DNA of 64,000 bases from Pseudomonas brenneri (lineage in GTDB: Bacteria; Pseudomonadota; Gammaproteobacteria; Pseudomonadales; Pseudomonadaceae): the NCBI RefSeq assembly GCF_007858285.1, contig NZ_VFIL01000003.1, positions 124,001 to 188,000 on the forward strand, read 5' to 3'. Under the pieces are notes generated by a model. That model searched no databases, was not told where the DNA came from, and worked only from the letters and a program-made list of their open reading frames with translations. Shown here one piece after another: positions 52,439 to 62,375 of this stretch (positions are counted from its first letter, which is position 1; every line of letters begins with the position of its first letter). Made by a program: the position numbers and the translations under genes.

Positions 52439-53257
52439 CTACTTGAAACGCCGCTCAACACCTTTTTCTACCAGGATCTTCGCCGAAATCTCTTCCACCG
52501 AAAAATGCGTGGAATTGATGTGCGCAATATTTTCCCGGCGGAATAGGTTCTCTACTTCCCGCACCTCGAATTCGCACTGGGCATAGCTCGAATAGCGGCT
52601 ATTGGGCTTGCGCTCATTGCGGATGGCCGTCAGACGATCCGGATCGATGGTCAGGCCAAACAACTTGTGCTGGTGGGTACGCAGCACCGCCGGTAGCTGC
52701 AGGCGCTCCATATCGTCTTCGGTCAGTGGGTAGTTGGCCGCGCGTATGCCAAATTGCATGGCCATATACAGGCAGGTCGGGGTCTTGCCACAACGCGACA
52801 CGCCGACCAGGATCAGGTCGGCCTTGTCGTAGTAGTGGGTGCGGGCGCCGTCGTCGTTATCCAGGGCGAAGTTCACCGCCTCGATCCGCTCCATATAGTT
52901 GGAGTTATGGCCAATGGAGTGGGACTTGCCCACGGAGTACGAGGAGTGTTCACTCAGCTCCTGTTCCAGGGGCGCCAGGAAGGTCGAGAAGATGTCGATC
53001 ATGAAACCATTGGAAGTCGCGAGGATCTCACGAATGTCCTGGTTGACGATGGTGTCGAAAATGATCGGGCGCATCCCGTCTTTTTCGGCGGCCAGATTGA
53101 TTTGTTGTACCATGGCCCGCGCTTTATCCACGTTATCGATATAAGGCCGGGTGAATTTGGCGAAGGTAATGCTTTCGAACTGCGCCAGCAGGCTTTGACC
53201 CAGGGTTTCGGCGGTAATGCCGGTGCCATCGGAGATAAAGAAAGCAGATCGTTTCAT
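52439..53257 (-). CDS. ppsR: PEP synthase regulatory protein (bifunctional kinase/pyrophosphorylase)
   Basis: A 272-residue DUF299 protein that phosphorylates and dephosphorylates the active-site region of PEP synthase, using ADP and inorganic phosphate. The nucleotide loop is [15 protein letters not shown]. The ATG at 53257 begins the conserved [17 protein letters not shown]; the frame is open to 53362 but that part is not conserved. It is divergent from ppsA, its target. Confidence 0.94.
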   Translation of the reverse strand: MKRSAFFISDGTGITAETLGQSLLAQFESITFAKFTRPYIDNVDKARAMVQQINLAAEKDGMRPIIFDTIVNQDIREILATSNGFMIDIFSTFLAPLEQELSEHSSYSVGKSHSIGHNSNYMERIEAVNFALDNDDGARTHYYDKADLILVGVSRCGKTPTCLYMAMQFGIRAANYPLTEDDMERLQLPAVLRTHQHKLFGLTIDPDRLTAIRNERKPNSRYSSYAQCEFEVREVENLFRRENIAHINSTHFSVEEISAKILVEKGVERRFK

Positions 53258-53435
53258 TTGAGCCTTGGGCCTTAAGCTGATGACGAATCTTGGATATGAT
53301 AGGCGCGATTTTGCCGTCCCACAGTGGGCCGCATTCTCACTTATTTTCCAGGTCCAGGCCACAAACGCCGGTAAATGCTCCTATTGAGCCGCCGGCGCCC
53401 TGAGCTTTTCCAACACAGTTAGTGGAGAGATCACC

Positions 53436-55811
53436 TTGGTAGAGTACGTAGTTTCCCTCGATAAGCTCGGCGTCCATGATGTAGAGCATGTGGGGGGCAA
53501 GAACGCATCCCTCGGCGAGATGATCAGTAATCTTGCAGGCGCTGGTGTCTCGGTGCCCGGTGGTTTCGCCACCACGGCCCAGGCATACCGCGATTTCCTC
53601 GAACTGAGCGGTCTCAACGACCAGATCCACGCTGCCCTGGACGCGCTGGACGTCGATGATGTCAACGCCCTGGCCAAGACCGGCGCACAGATCCGTCAGT
53701 GGATCATGGAGGCCGAGTTCCCCGAGAAGCTCAACGCCGAAATCCGCACTGCCTTCGCCAGCCTGTCGGCCGGCAACCCGGACATGGCTGTCGCCGTGCG
53801 TTCCTCGGCCACCGCCGAAGACTTGCCCGACGCCTCCTTCGCCGGCCAGCAGGAAACCTTCCTGAACATTCGCGGCGTGGAAAACGTCATCCGCGCGGCC
53901 AAGGAGGTGTTTGCCTCGCTGTTCAACGATCGCGCCATTTCCTACCGTGTGCACCAGGGTTTCGACCACAAGCTGGTAGCCCTGTCTGCCGGTGTGCAGC
54001 GCATGGTGCGTTCGGAAACCGGTACCGCCGGCGTGATGTTCACCCTGGATACCGAGTCGGGCTTCCGTGACGTGGTGTTTATCACCGGCGCCTACGGCCT
54101 GGGCGAAACCGTCGTACAAGGCGCGGTCAACCCGGACGAGTTCTACGTCCACAAGCACACGCTTGAAGCCGGTCGCCCGGCGATCCTGCGCCGCAACCTG
54201 GGCAGCAAGGCCATCAAGATGATCTACGGCGACGAGGCCAAGGCCGGTCGCTCGGTGAAAACCGTTGATGTGGACAAGGCCGAACGTGCCCGGTTCTGCC
54301 TCAGCGATGCGGAAGTCAGTGAATTGGCCAAACAGGCGATGATCATCGAGAAGCACTACAAGTGCCCGATGGACATCGAATGGGCCAAGGATGGCGACGA
54401 CGGCAAGCTGTACATCGTCCAGGCGCGTCCGGAAACCGTGAAGAGCCGTACGTCGGCCAATGTCATGGAACGCTACCTGTTGAAAGAAACCGGCACCGTG
54501 CTGGTGGAAGGCCGTGCCATCGGCCAGCGCATCGGCGCCGGCAAGGTGCGGATCATCAAGGACGTGTCCGAGATGGACAAGGTCCAGCCAGGTGACGTGC
54601 TGGTCTCCGACATGACCGACCCGGACTGGGAGCCGGTGATGAAACGCGCCAGCGCCATCGTCACCAATCGTGGCGGGCGTACCTGCCACGCGGCGATCAT
54701 CGCCCGTGAGCTGGGGATCCCGGCAGTCGTCGGTTGCGGCAACGCCACCCAACTGCTCAAGGATGGCCAGGGCGTCACCGTATCCTGCGCCGAAGGCGAT
54801 ACCGGCTTCATCTTCGAAGGTGAGCTGGGCTTCGATATCAAGCAAAACTCTATCGATGCCATGCCTGACCTGCCGTTCAAGATCATGATGAACGTCGGCA
54901 ACCCCGACCGCGCCTTCGACTTCGCGCAGTTGCCGAACGCTGGTGTGGGCCTGGCCCGCCTGGAGTTCATCATCAACCGCATGATCGGCGTGCACCCCAA
55001 GGCCCTGTTGAACTACGACGGCCTGCCGGTGGAAATCAAGGACAGCGTCGACAAGCGTATCGCCGGCTACAACGACCCTGTTGGCTTCTACGTCGAGAAG
55101 CTGGTGGAAGGCATCAGCACCCTGGCGGCGGCCTTCTGGCCGAAGAAAGTCATCGTGCGCCTGTCGGACTTCAAGTCCAACGAGTACGCGAACCTGATCG
55201 GCGGCAAGCTCTATGAGCCGGAAGAAGAAAACCCGATGCTGGGCTTCCGTGGCGCTTCGCGCTACATCAGCGAAGCGTTCCGTGACTGCTTCGAGCTCGA
55301 ATGCCGTGCGCTCAAGCGTGTGCGCAACGAGATGGGCCTGACCAACGTCGAGATCATGGTGCCATTCGTGCGCACCCTGGGCGAAGCGAGCCAGGTGGTT
55401 GACCTGCTGGCCGAGAACGGTCTGACCCGTGGCGAAAACGGCCTGCGCGTGATCATGATGTGCGAGCTGCCGTCCAACGCGATCCTGGCCGAGGAGTTCC
55501 TGGAGTTCTTCGATGGTTTCTCCATCGGTTCCAACGACCTGACCCAGTTGACCCTGGGCCTGGACCGTGACTCCGGGATCATCGCGCACCTGTTCGACGA
55601 GCGAAATCCTGCGGTCAAGAAGCTGCTGGCCAATGCCATCCAGGCCTGTAACAAGGCCGGCAAGTACATCGGTATCTGTGGCCAGGGCCCTTCCGATCAC
55701 CCGGACCTGGCCAAATGGCTGATGGAGCAGGGTATCGAAAGTGTTTCGTTGAACCCTGATTCCGTACTGGAAACCTGGTTCTTCCTGGCTGAAGGCCAAG
55801 CCTCGGCGTAA
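53436..55811 (+). CDS. ppsA: Phosphoenolpyruvate synthase
   Basis: A 791-residue enzyme that converts pyruvate and ATP to PEP, AMP and phosphate for gluconeogenesis. It has the N-terminal ATP-binding domain ([30 protein letters not shown]), the central swivelling His domain with the phospho-His in [18 protein letters not shown], and a C-terminal PEP/pyruvate barrel ending near CGQGPSDHP. The start is TTG at 53436, six bases after GGAGAG; no ATG fits. The TTG should limit translation. The adjacent Thr before the His is the PpsR target. Confidence 0.95.
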   Translation: MVEYVVSLDKLGVHDVEHVGGKNASLGEMISNLAGAGVSVPGGFATTAQAYRDFLELSGLNDQIHAALDALDVDDVNALAKTGAQIRQWIMEAEFPEKLNAEIRTAFASLSAGNPDMAVAVRSSATAEDLPDASFAGQQETFLNIRGVENVIRAAKEVFASLFNDRAISYRVHQGFDHKLVALSAGVQRMVRSETGTAGVMFTLDTESGFRDVVFITGAYGLGETVVQGAVNPDEFYVHKHTLEAGRPAILRRNLGSKAIKMIYGDEAKAGRSVKTVDVDKAERARFCLSDAEVSELAKQAMIIEKHYKCPMDIEWAKDGDDGKLYIVQARPETVKSRTSANVMERYLLKETGTVLVEGRAIGQRIGAGKVRIIKDVSEMDKVQPGDVLVSDMTDPDWEPVMKRASAIVTNRGGRTCHAAIIARELGIPAVVGCGNATQLLKDGQGVTVSCAEGDTGFIFEGELGFDIKQNSIDAMPDLPFKIMMNVGNPDRAFDFAQLPNAGVGLARLEFIINRMIGVHPKALLNYDGLPVEIKDSVDKRIAGYNDPVGFYVEKLVEGISTLAAAFWPKKVIVRLSDFKSNEYANLIGGKLYEPEEENPMLGFRGASRYISEAFRDCFELECRALKRVRNEMGLTNVEIMVPFVRTLGEASQVVDLLAENGLTRGENGLRVIMMCELPSNAILAEEFLEFFDGFSIGSNDLTQLTLGLDRDSGIIAHLFDERNPAVKKLLANAIQACNKAGKYIGICGQGPSDHPDLAKWLMEQGIESVSLNPDSVLETWFFLAEGQASA

Positions 55812-55818
55812 TCGCCAT

Positions 55819-55848
55819 TTGCCGGCCAGCCATTGTGGCTGGCCGGCA
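55819..55848 (+). terminator. Hairpin after ppsA (first of two)
   Basis: GCCGGCCAGCC pairs with GGCTGGCCGGC over a five-base loop (55821-55847), and is followed by TTTCTCATT. It lies 10 bases after the ppsA stop. Confidence 0.65.
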
Positions 55849-55863
55849 TTTCTCATTCTGTAC

Positions 55864-55897
55864 AGGGCGGAACTCCCTCCGGACGCCGCCCTTTTTT
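55864..55897 (+). terminator. Intrinsic terminator after ppsA (second)
   Basis: AGGGCGG (55864-55870) pairs with CCGCCCT (55886-55892) and runs into six T. It ends only 13 bases before the start codon of the next gene, leaving no room for a separate promoter between them. Confidence 0.75.
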
Positions 55898-55910
55898 GTG
55901 CAAGAACATT

Positions 55911-56900
55911 ATGCAGAGCAGCAGTAACCTGTTTCCCGTCGCCCTGATCAGCGCTGAGCGTCGTGGCGACCTGAGTGAAGATGTCTATCGCCTCAAGCCT
56001 GGCAACAGTCCCGACAGCACCGTAGAGCTGGCGGTGACACGCCTGGGCCTGGCCGATGTCGCGCAAAGCCGTGGTGTCCCGGTGGTGCTGGTGCATGGCA
56101 GCTTCTCCAATCGACGTTTCTGGTATTCGCCCAAAGGCATTGGTCTGGGGGCGTATCTGGCGCGCCAGGGCTTTGATGTATGGATCCCGGAAATGCGTGG
56201 GCACGGGCTTTCCCGGCGCAACCAGGATTACGCCAAGAATCGTGTCGCCGACTATGCTCGATACGACTTGCCCGCCATCGCCGCCTTTGTGCGAGAGCAA
56301 AGCGGGCAGATCCCGCACTGGATCGGCCATTCGCTGGGTGGCACGACCTTGGCGGCAGCCTTGGGTGGCCAGTACCTGGGCGCGCCGGCGGTGGCATCGG
56401 TGGCACTGTTTGGCTGCCAGGTCAGTCGTACTTACTGGCCGTTGAAAATTCCGCCGGTGGAGTGGGGTGGGCGCTTGATCCTGAAGCGCTTTGCCCAGCT
56501 CTCCGGCTCGCGGCTCAAGCGTGGTCCGGAAGACGAGCCCATTGGGTTGGCCCTGGAAAGCATGCGCTGGCATGGTTTGTTCGGGCGTTTTGGCGATGCC
56601 GAGCGCGATTGGTGGAAAGGTCTGGCTGAGGTCGATGTGCCGCTGTTGGCGGTGAGTGCCGCGGGTGACCATCAAGATCCGGACTGGGCCTGCCGCAAGC
56701 TGTTTGAACAAGTGGGCAGCGAGCATCGTCAATACCTGTGCCTGGGGCGCCAGCAAGGGTTCAGCGGTGATTTCGGGCATGTCGAGATGCTGGTCAGTAA
56801 AGCCGCCCAGGCCGAGGTGTGGCCACTGGTGCTGCGTTGGCTGAAAGATCCACTGATACCCTTGGTGGGCGCGCAGGCGCAGGTGCCCGTGACAGTCTGA
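55911..56900 (+). CDS. Alpha/beta hydrolase
   Basis: A 329-residue alpha/beta hydrolase. The nucleophile elbow is GHSLGG with Ser141, the HGSFSN oxyanion loop is at 62-67, and a late GDFGHVEML gives the His. Substrate unknown. The ATG at 55911 matches the conserved start; the frame from 55833 passes through the terminator hairpin. Position between ppsA and rraA is conserved in Pseudomonas. Confidence 0.85.
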   Translation: MQSSSNLFPVALISAERRGDLSEDVYRLKPGNSPDSTVELAVTRLGLADVAQSRGVPVVLVHGSFSNRRFWYSPKGIGLGAYLARQGFDVWIPEMRGHGLSRRNQDYAKNRVADYARYDLPAIAAFVREQSGQIPHWIGHSLGGTTLAAALGGQYLGAPAVASVALFGCQVSRTYWPLKIPPVEWGGRLILKRFAQLSGSRLKRGPEDEPIGLALESMRWHGLFGRFGDAERDWWKGLAEVDVPLLAVSAAGDHQDPDWACRKLFEQVGSEHRQYLCLGRQQGFSGDFGHVEMLVSKAAQAEVWPLVLRWLKDPLIPLVGAQAQVPVTV

Positions 56901-57129
56901 GATAAGGCTCTGAGACGGGCGTTTCGCTTGATGGGACTTGCGGCTAAGATATGACGCACCAGGCTGTTCTGGTCATATTCAGTCGCGCAGTGGTTATTGC
57001 GTTACAGGCTGGTGGGTCTGATCATTGCGGCCCACGAGGCGGCAGGTCTTAAAGAATGCCCGTTGCGATGCGTTTTCTTGATGTGGCTGTGGATGTTCGA
57101 CACCTTCTTTCACCGACAGGAGTTTTTCG

Positions 57130-57621
57130 ATGAACCATTACGTTACCCCCGACCTGTGTGACGCCTACCCGGACCTGGTGCAGGTGCTGGAGCCGATGTT
57201 CGCCAACTTTGGTGGTCGGGACTCCTTCGGTGGCCAGATCGTGACCGTCAAGTGCTTTGAGGACAACTCCCGCGTCAAGGAGCAGGCCGAGTTGGACGGC
57301 ACCGGTAAAGTGCTGGTGGTCGACGGTGGTGGTTCGCTGCGCTGCGCCTTGCTGGGTGACATGATCGCCGATCGCGCCGCAAAAAATGGCTGGGAAGGGT
57401 TGGTGATCTACGGCTGTGTACGGGACGTTGATGTCCTCGCCCAGACTGACCTCGGCGTGCAGGCCCTGGCCAGCCATCCGAAAAAGAGTCATCGCCAGGG
57501 TGTGGGCGACCTGGGCGGGGCCGTGACCTTTGCCGGCGTGACATTCCGTCCAGGCGAATATGTCTATGCCGATAACAATGGCGTGATTGTTTCGCCCAGC
57601 CCGCTGAAAATGCCTGAATAA
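57130..57621 (+). CDS. rraA: Regulator of ribonuclease E activity A family protein
   Basis: A 163-residue RraA-family protein. The blocks [14 protein letters not shown] and [15 protein letters not shown] and the DNNGVIVS end are diagnostic. In E. coli RraA binds RNase E and slows mRNA decay; some homologues of this fold are aldolases or demethylmenaquinone-type enzymes by annotation. CAGGAG precedes the ATG. The gap before it (56901-57129) holds its promoter but nothing distinctive. Confidence 0.92.
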   Translation: MNHYVTPDLCDAYPDLVQVLEPMFANFGGRDSFGGQIVTVKCFEDNSRVKEQAELDGTGKVLVVDGGGSLRCALLGDMIADRAAKNGWEGLVIYGCVRDVDVLAQTDLGVQALASHPKKSHRQGVGDLGGAVTFAGVTFRPGEYVYADNNGVIVSPSPLKMPE

Positions 57622-57644
57622 CCGCAGTAATCGACGGGGTGAGG

Positions 57645-58640
57645 ATGTTCGAGGAAGAAAACGCGCAGTGGGGGCTGGTGCATGCCCTGGTGCTGGACGG
57701 TAAAGGCGGTGCGCGTTCGATTGCCCGGACAGAGCTTGATGACCTGCAACTGCAGCCTCAGGAAAGCCTGTGGCTGCATTGGGACCGCAGTCATCCCCAG
57801 ACCCAGACCTGGCTGCGCAAATCCAGTGGCCTGAGCGAGTTCGCTTGTGACCTGCTGCTGGAGGAGAACACGCGACCACGGCTGTTGCCGTTGCCGGACG
57901 ACGAGTTGCTGCTGTTTCTGCGCGGAATCAACCTCAATCCGGGGGCCGAGCCGGAAGACATGGTGTCGGTGCGTATCTTTGCTTCGGCCGACCGGGTCAT
58001 CTCCCTGCGGCTGCGGCCTTTGCGCGCCACGGACGAGTTGCTGGTGCAACTGGAGGATGGAAAAGGTCCAAGGACTGCTTCCGAACTGATCCTGTGCATG
58101 GCGCAATACCTGACCAACAAAGTGCAGGATCTGGTCAGTGACCTGTCTGAAATCGTCGATATCGAAGAAGAAAAACTGGATACCGACGAACGGTATACCC
58201 CGGAGCATGGCAGTGTCCTGCAGATCCGTCGGCGTGCCGCCGCGCTGAAGCGTTTCCTGGCACCACAGCGCGATATTTTTGCGCAACTGACGCGCATAAA
58301 ACTGCCCTGGTTCGTCGATGACGATGCCGACTATTGGAATGAATTGAACAACAGCCTGACCCGTTACCTGGAAGAGCTGGAACTGAGCCGGGAGCGCGTG
58401 GGGCTGGTGCTGGAGGCCGAGGATAGGCGTTTGAGCCTGCGCATGAGTCGCACCATGTATCGCTTCGGGATCATCACCGGGATCTTTTTGCCGATGAGTT
58501 TTCTGACCGGTTTGCTGGGGATCAACGTGGGGGGCATTCCGTTCTCCGAGAGCCCCTATGGCTTCGTGATTGCCTGCTTGTTGATGGTCTCGGTGGCCCT
58601 TGGGCAGTGGTGGTTGTTTCGACGTTTACGCTGGGTTTGA
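57645..58640 (+). CDS. cmaX: CmaX, CorA/ZntB-family cation transporter
   Basis: A 331-residue CorA-superfamily protein with two C-terminal membrane helices. The pore signature is Gly-Ile-Asn (LGINVGGIP) instead of GMN, as in ZntB. In Pseudomonas this is the first gene of the cmaX-cfrX-cmpX-sigX-oprF cluster. I use the ATG at 57645, which starts the conserved MFEEENAQW; a GTG at 57639 is the alternative. The gene at 284-1255 is a separate CorA relative with GMN. Confidence 0.9.
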   Translation: MFEEENAQWGLVHALVLDGKGGARSIARTELDDLQLQPQESLWLHWDRSHPQTQTWLRKSSGLSEFACDLLLEENTRPRLLPLPDDELLLFLRGINLNPGAEPEDMVSVRIFASADRVISLRLRPLRATDELLVQLEDGKGPRTASELILCMAQYLTNKVQDLVSDLSEIVDIEEEKLDTDERYTPEHGSVLQIRRRAAALKRFLAPQRDIFAQLTRIKLPWFVDDDADYWNELNNSLTRYLEELELSRERVGLVLEAEDRRLSLRMSRTMYRFGIITGIFLPMSFLTGLLGINVGGIPFSESPYGFVIACLLMVSVALGQWWLFRRLRWV

Positions 58641-58725
58641 CCTGAACGTGACCTGAACCGCGGGTGAGGTCATGTGACCCGATGAATTTTGCCCTCGTCT
58701 TTTAAATCACTTGCGAGAGGTCCCT

Positions 58726-58971
58726 ATGCACGATCCGTTTGAACAGTCTTTGCGTGACATGCTTAACGCTTCGCCGTCCAACCGTGACGACGATGCTTGC
58801 CTGGGCCGCGTACTGAAAACCGCCAACCGCCAGGTAGGCGCGGGCGACCTGTTCGGTCTGCTCGGTCGCTGGCTGCCGGCACTGATGATGGCGCTGAACA
58901 ACGGTTCGGCCCATGTATCACCTGTTTCTCGTCGTAAACCTATTGCTCGCACTGCTGATAAGGCTGATTGA
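58726..58971 (+). CDS. cfrX: CfrX (CrfX), small conserved protein of the sigX cluster
   Basis: An 81-residue protein with no known domain. A charged N-terminal half (FEQSLRDMLNASPSNRDDDACLGRVLKTA) leads to a hydrophobic patch (GDLFGLLGRWLPALMMAL) and a basic tail. Position between cmaX and cmpX identifies it. GAGAGG five bases before the ATG supports the start. Its TGA is two bases before the cmpX ATG. Confidence 0.85.
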   Translation: MHDPFEQSLRDMLNASPSNRDDDACLGRVLKTANRQVGAGDLFGLLGRWLPALMMALNNGSAHVSPVSRRKPIARTADKAD

Positions 58972-58973
58972 AT

Positions 58974-59798
58974 ATGGAACTTGATCTCTGGACGCAGAGT
59001 CTGGTCACTGCAATGACTGCGTTGTGGACCAAGGTGGCGAATTTCATTCCCAACCTGTTTGGTGCGCTGGTGCTGGTGTTGCTGGGCTTTGTCGTGGCCA
59101 AGCTGCTCGACACCCTGCTTTCCAAACTGCTCGCCAAGCTGGGCCTCGACCGCTTGATGGCCGGCACCGGATTGACCAAGCTGCTGGGGCGCGTCGGGCT
59201 GCAAGTGCCGATCTCGACGTTGATCGGCAAGATCGTCTATTGGTTTGTTTTGCTGATTTTTCTGGTTTCTGCGGCGCAATCCCTTGGACTTGAGCGAGTT
59301 TCAGCTACGCTCGACATGCTGGCGCTGTATTTGCCGAAAGTATTCGGCGGCGCGCTGGTGTTGCTGGTAGGGGTTTTGCTGGCGCAGTTGGCCAATGGCC
59401 TGGTACGCGGTGCTGCCGAAGGTGTCGGCCTGGACTATGCCGCAGGCCTGGGGCGAATTGCCCAGGGGTTGGTGATCATCATCAGTATTTCGGTGGCGAT
59501 CAGCCAGTTGGAGGTCAAGACTGACCTGCTCAACCATGTGATTGTGATCGTTTTGATTACCGTTGGTCTGGCCGTTGCGCTGGCCATGGGTTTGGGAAGC
59601 CGGGGAATTGCCGGGCAGATTCTTGCGGGAATCTATGTGCGTGAGTTGTATCAGGTGGGGCAACACGTGCGTGTTGGCGAGGTCGAAGGGCAGATTGAAG
59701 AGATCGGTACGGTGAAGACTACGGTGCTGACCGATGATGGCGAACTAGTGTCGCTGTCCAATCGGGTTCTGCTGGAACAGCAGGTCAATAGCCGCTAA
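58974..59798 (+). CDS. cmpX: CmpX, MscS-like mechanosensitive channel family protein
   Basis: A 274-residue inner-membrane protein with about five hydrophobic segments and an MscS-type beta domain at the end (VGEVEGQIEEIGTVKTTVLTDDGE). CmpX is reported in Pseudomonas to affect sigX activity and membrane state; I recall this but cannot test it here. ATG at 58974; a TTG two codons earlier overlaps the cfrX stop. Confidence 0.88.
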   Translation: MELDLWTQSLVTAMTALWTKVANFIPNLFGALVLVLLGFVVAKLLDTLLSKLLAKLGLDRLMAGTGLTKLLGRVGLQVPISTLIGKIVYWFVLLIFLVSAAQSLGLERVSATLDMLALYLPKVFGGALVLLVGVLLAQLANGLVRGAAEGVGLDYAAGLGRIAQGLVIIISISVAISQLEVKTDLLNHVIVIVLITVGLAVALAMGLGSRGIAGQILAGIYVRELYQVGQHVRVGEVEGQIEEIGTVKTTVLTDDGELVSLSNRVLLEQQVNSR

Positions 59799-59885
59799 CC
59801 CGGTAAACCCTGCTAATGTACGCCGCCGCAATCCTGGCAACCCAGGGTGTGGCGGACATTGACCTGACTGTCGGCACGACTTGTT

Positions 59886-60476
59886 TTGAATAAAGCCCAA
59901 ACGCTGTCCACGCGCTATGACCCCCGTGAGCTCTCTGATGAGGAGTTGGTCGCGCGCTCGCACACGGAGCTGTTTCACGTAACACGCGCGTACGAAGAAT
60001 TGATGCGCAGGTATCAACGCACTCTGTTCAACGTTTGTTCAAGATATTTAGGGAACGATCGTGATGCGGATGATGTCTGTCAGGAAGTGATGCTCAAGGT
60101 GTTGTATGGCCTGAAGAACTTCGAGGGTAAATCGAAGTTCAAAACCTGGCTCTACAGCATCACGTACAACGAGTGCATCACGCAGTATCGTAAGGAACGG
60201 CGAAAGCGTCGCTTGATGGACGCGTTGAGCCTGGACCCCCTTGAGGAGGCGTCTGAAGAAAAGACGCCGGCACCCGAGGAGAAGGGCGGGCTTGATCGCT
60301 GGTTGGTGCATGTGAACCCAATTGACCGGGAAATTCTGGTGCTACGATTTGTCGCAGAACTGGAATTTCAGGAAATTGCTGACATTATGCATATGGGTTT
60401 GAGTGCTACAAAAATGCGTTACAAACGTGCTCTTGATAAATTACGTGAGAAATTTGCGGGCAGTACTGAAACTTAG
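59886..60476 (+). CDS. sigX: ECF sigma factor SigX
   Basis: A 196-residue extracytoplasmic-function sigma factor. Region 2 (YEELMRRYQRTLFNVCSRYLGNDRDADDVCQEVMLKVLYGL) and region 4 (DREILVLRFVAELEFQEIADIMHMGLSATKMRYKRAL) are complete. SigX controls oprF, fatty acid synthesis and membrane fluidity in Pseudomonas. Translation starts at TTG 59886, giving MNKAQTLSTRYDPREL; there is no in-frame ATG. No anti-sigma gene is seen beside it; cmpX precedes and oprF follows. Confidence 0.95.
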   Translation: MNKAQTLSTRYDPRELSDEELVARSHTELFHVTRAYEELMRRYQRTLFNVCSRYLGNDRDADDVCQEVMLKVLYGLKNFEGKSKFKTWLYSITYNECITQYRKERRKRRLMDALSLDPLEEASEEKTPAPEEKGGLDRWLVHVNPIDREILVLRFVAELEFQEIADIMHMGLSATKMRYKRALDKLREKFAGSTET

Positions 60477-60583
60477 TTCGGTGCAAATATCTCTTACGTG
60501 TAGGCAAGTTCTGTTAGACTTGTCGCCGAGTTGTCCCCCGGTATGTGGGACTGCTTTACAATCACCAGATGGGGATTTAACGG

Positions 60584-61564
60584 ATGAAACTGAAAAACAC
60601 CTTGGGCTTGGCCATTGGTTCTCTTATTGCCGCTACTTCTTTCGGCGTTCTGGCACAAGGCCAAGGCGCAGTTGAAGGCGAGCTGTTCTACAAGAAGCAG
60701 TACAACGATAGCGTCAAGCACATCGAAGACGGCTTCAATCCTGGCGCTCGCATCGGTTACTTCCTGACCGACGACCTGTCCTTGAACTTGTCCTACGACA
60801 AAACCAACCACACCCGTTCGAACGACGGTACTGGCAACCAGAAGATCAAAGGTGATACCGGCAGCCTGACTGCTCAGTACCACTTCGGTCAGGCTGGCGT
60901 CGACTCCCTGCGTCCATACGTAGAAGGTGGTTTCGGTCACCAGAGCCGTACCAACGTACTGGCTGACGGTCACAGCGGTCGCGATCAGACCACTCAAGCC
61001 ATCATCGGTACTGGTGTTAAGTACTACTTCACCAACAACCTGTACGCTCGTGCCGGTGTTGAAGCTGACTACGGTCTGGACAACGGCAAGTGGGATTACT
61101 CCGCACTGGTCGGCCTGGGCGTAAACTTCGGCGGTAACGCTGGCGCAGCCGCTCCAGCTCCTACCCCAGCACCAGCTCCAGAGCCAGTTCCAGAGCCAGA
61201 AGCTCCGGTTGCTCAGGTTGTTCGTGTTGAGCTGGACGTTAAGTTCGACTTCGACAAGGCCGTTGTTAAGCCTAACAGCTACGGCGACGTGAAAAACCTG
61301 GCCGACTTCATGGCTCAGTACCCAGCTACCAACGTAGAAGTTGCTGGTCACACTGACTCCGTCGGTCCAGACGCTTACAACCAGAAGCTGTCCCAGCGTC
61401 GTGCTGACGCTGTTAAGCAAGTCCTGGTTAAAGACGGCGTTGACGCTGGCCGTATCACCTCCGTAGGTTACGGCGAATCCCGCCCAGTTGCTGACAACGC
61501 AACTGAAGCTGGTCGTGCTGTTAACCGTCGCGTAGAAGCATCGGTTGAAGCTCAAGCTCAGTAA
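60584..61564 (+). CDS. oprF: Major outer-membrane porin OprF
   Basis: A 326-residue OmpA-family protein. A signal peptide (cleavage after Gly-Val-Leu-Ala) precedes an eight-stranded barrel (about 24-180), a Pro/Ala/Glu linker near 190-210, and a C-terminal peptidoglycan-binding OmpA domain with VAGHTDSVGPDAYNQKLSQRR. Codon use is strongly biased toward preferred codons (for example many GCT and GTT), fitting high expression. The 107-base gap after sigX should hold its sigma-70 and sigma-X promoters; boxes are not clear to me. Confidence 0.97.
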   Translation: MKLKNTLGLAIGSLIAATSFGVLAQGQGAVEGELFYKKQYNDSVKHIEDGFNPGARIGYFLTDDLSLNLSYDKTNHTRSNDGTGNQKIKGDTGSLTAQYHFGQAGVDSLRPYVEGGFGHQSRTNVLADGHSGRDQTTQAIIGTGVKYYFTNNLYARAGVEADYGLDNGKWDYSALVGLGVNFGGNAGAAAPAPTPAPAPEPVPEPEAPVAQVVRVELDVKFDFDKAVVKPNSYGDVKNLADFMAQYPATNVEVAGHTDSVGPDAYNQKLSQRRADAVKQVLVKDGVDAGRITSVGYGESRPVADNATEAGRAVNRRVEASVEAQAQ

Positions 61565-61577
61565 TTACTGAGTGGTA

Positions 61578-61611
61578 GAAAAAAGCCCGGCTCTTGAGCC
61601 GGGCTTTTTTT
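61578..61611. terminator. Intrinsic terminator after oprF
   Basis: AAAAGCCCGGCTC and GAGCCGGGCTTTT form a 13-bp stem around two bases, with A and T runs on either side. It serves oprF and, in the other direction, the nasA-cobA transcript that converges on it. Confidence 0.93.
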
Positions 61612-61626
61612 CGCCTGCGATTTACC

Positions 61627-62364
61627 TCAGGCGCTGGCCAACAATGCAGCTTCACCCGCTGTTGCCGCCACGGCACCGATTACCAGGATAGCCGGGCTCT
61701 TCAAGGCGAATGCCTTGGCATCATCCTGCATGCACGCCAGGGAACTGCGGCACTCACGCTGCTGGGGCAGCGAGGCATTCTCGATCATCGCCACTGGCAT
61801 ATCTGCAGCCATGCCACCGTCCAGCAACTGCCGGGCAATCTCTGAAAGCTTCGCCACGCCCATGTAGACCACCAGTGTCGTGCCACCTTCGGCCAAGGCC
61901 CGCCAATTGAGGCTGCTGTCGTCCTGGGTATGGGCCGTGACCAGCGTTACGCCGCGACTGATCCCGCGCAGTGTCAGCGGTATATCGCAATGGGTCGCAC
62001 CTGCCAGCCCGGCGGTGATGCCATTGACCAACTCCACGCTCACGCCTCGCTCCCTGAGCCAGGTCGCTTCTTCGCCGCCACGGCCAAAAATGCACGGATC
62101 ACCGCCTTTGAGGCGCACCACACATTTACCCTGTCGCGCATAACGCAGCATCAAACGATGAATGAAATCCTGGGGCGTGGAACGGCAGCCGCCGCGTTTG
62201 CCGACGGTAATCACCCGCGCGTTCGGGCAATGCTCAAGCACCGCCGGGTTGACCAGGTCATCTATCAACACCACATCGGCCTCGTGCAGGGCCCGTACCG
62301 CCTTGAGGGTCAACAGCTCCGGATCACCCGGCCCTGCGCCTACCAACCAGACTTTTGCGCTCAT
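61627..62364 (-). CDS. cobA: Uroporphyrinogen-III C-methyltransferase
   Basis: A 245-residue SUMT enzyme that adds two methyl groups to uroporphyrinogen III for sirohaem and cobalamin. The SAM-binding blocks are VGAGPGDPELLTLKA at the start and RLKGGDPCIFGRGGEE. GAGGG spaced 8 bases before the ATG at 62364 decides this start over 62370. The gene follows nasA by 11 bases, supplying sirohaem for nitrite reductase encoded elsewhere. Confidence 0.94.
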   Translation of the reverse strand: MSAKVWLVGAGPGDPELLTLKAVRALHEADVVLIDDLVNPAVLEHCPNARVITVGKRGGCRSTPQDFIHRLMLRYARQGKCVVRLKGGDPCIFGRGGEEATWLRERGVSVELVNGITAGLAGATHCDIPLTLRGISRGVTLVTAHTQDDSSLNWRALAEGGTTLVVYMGVAKLSEIARQLLDGGMAADMPVAMIENASLPQQRECRSSLACMQDDAKAFALKSPAILVIGAVAATAGEAALLASA

Positions 62365-62375
62365 ATTCATTGCCC

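Noticed and set aside
53337..56780. 1147-codon open frame on the minus strand
   Set aside because: It runs antisense through ppsA, whose protein is clearly conserved; its product is His/Gln/Val-rich without a known domain, a GC-bias shadow.
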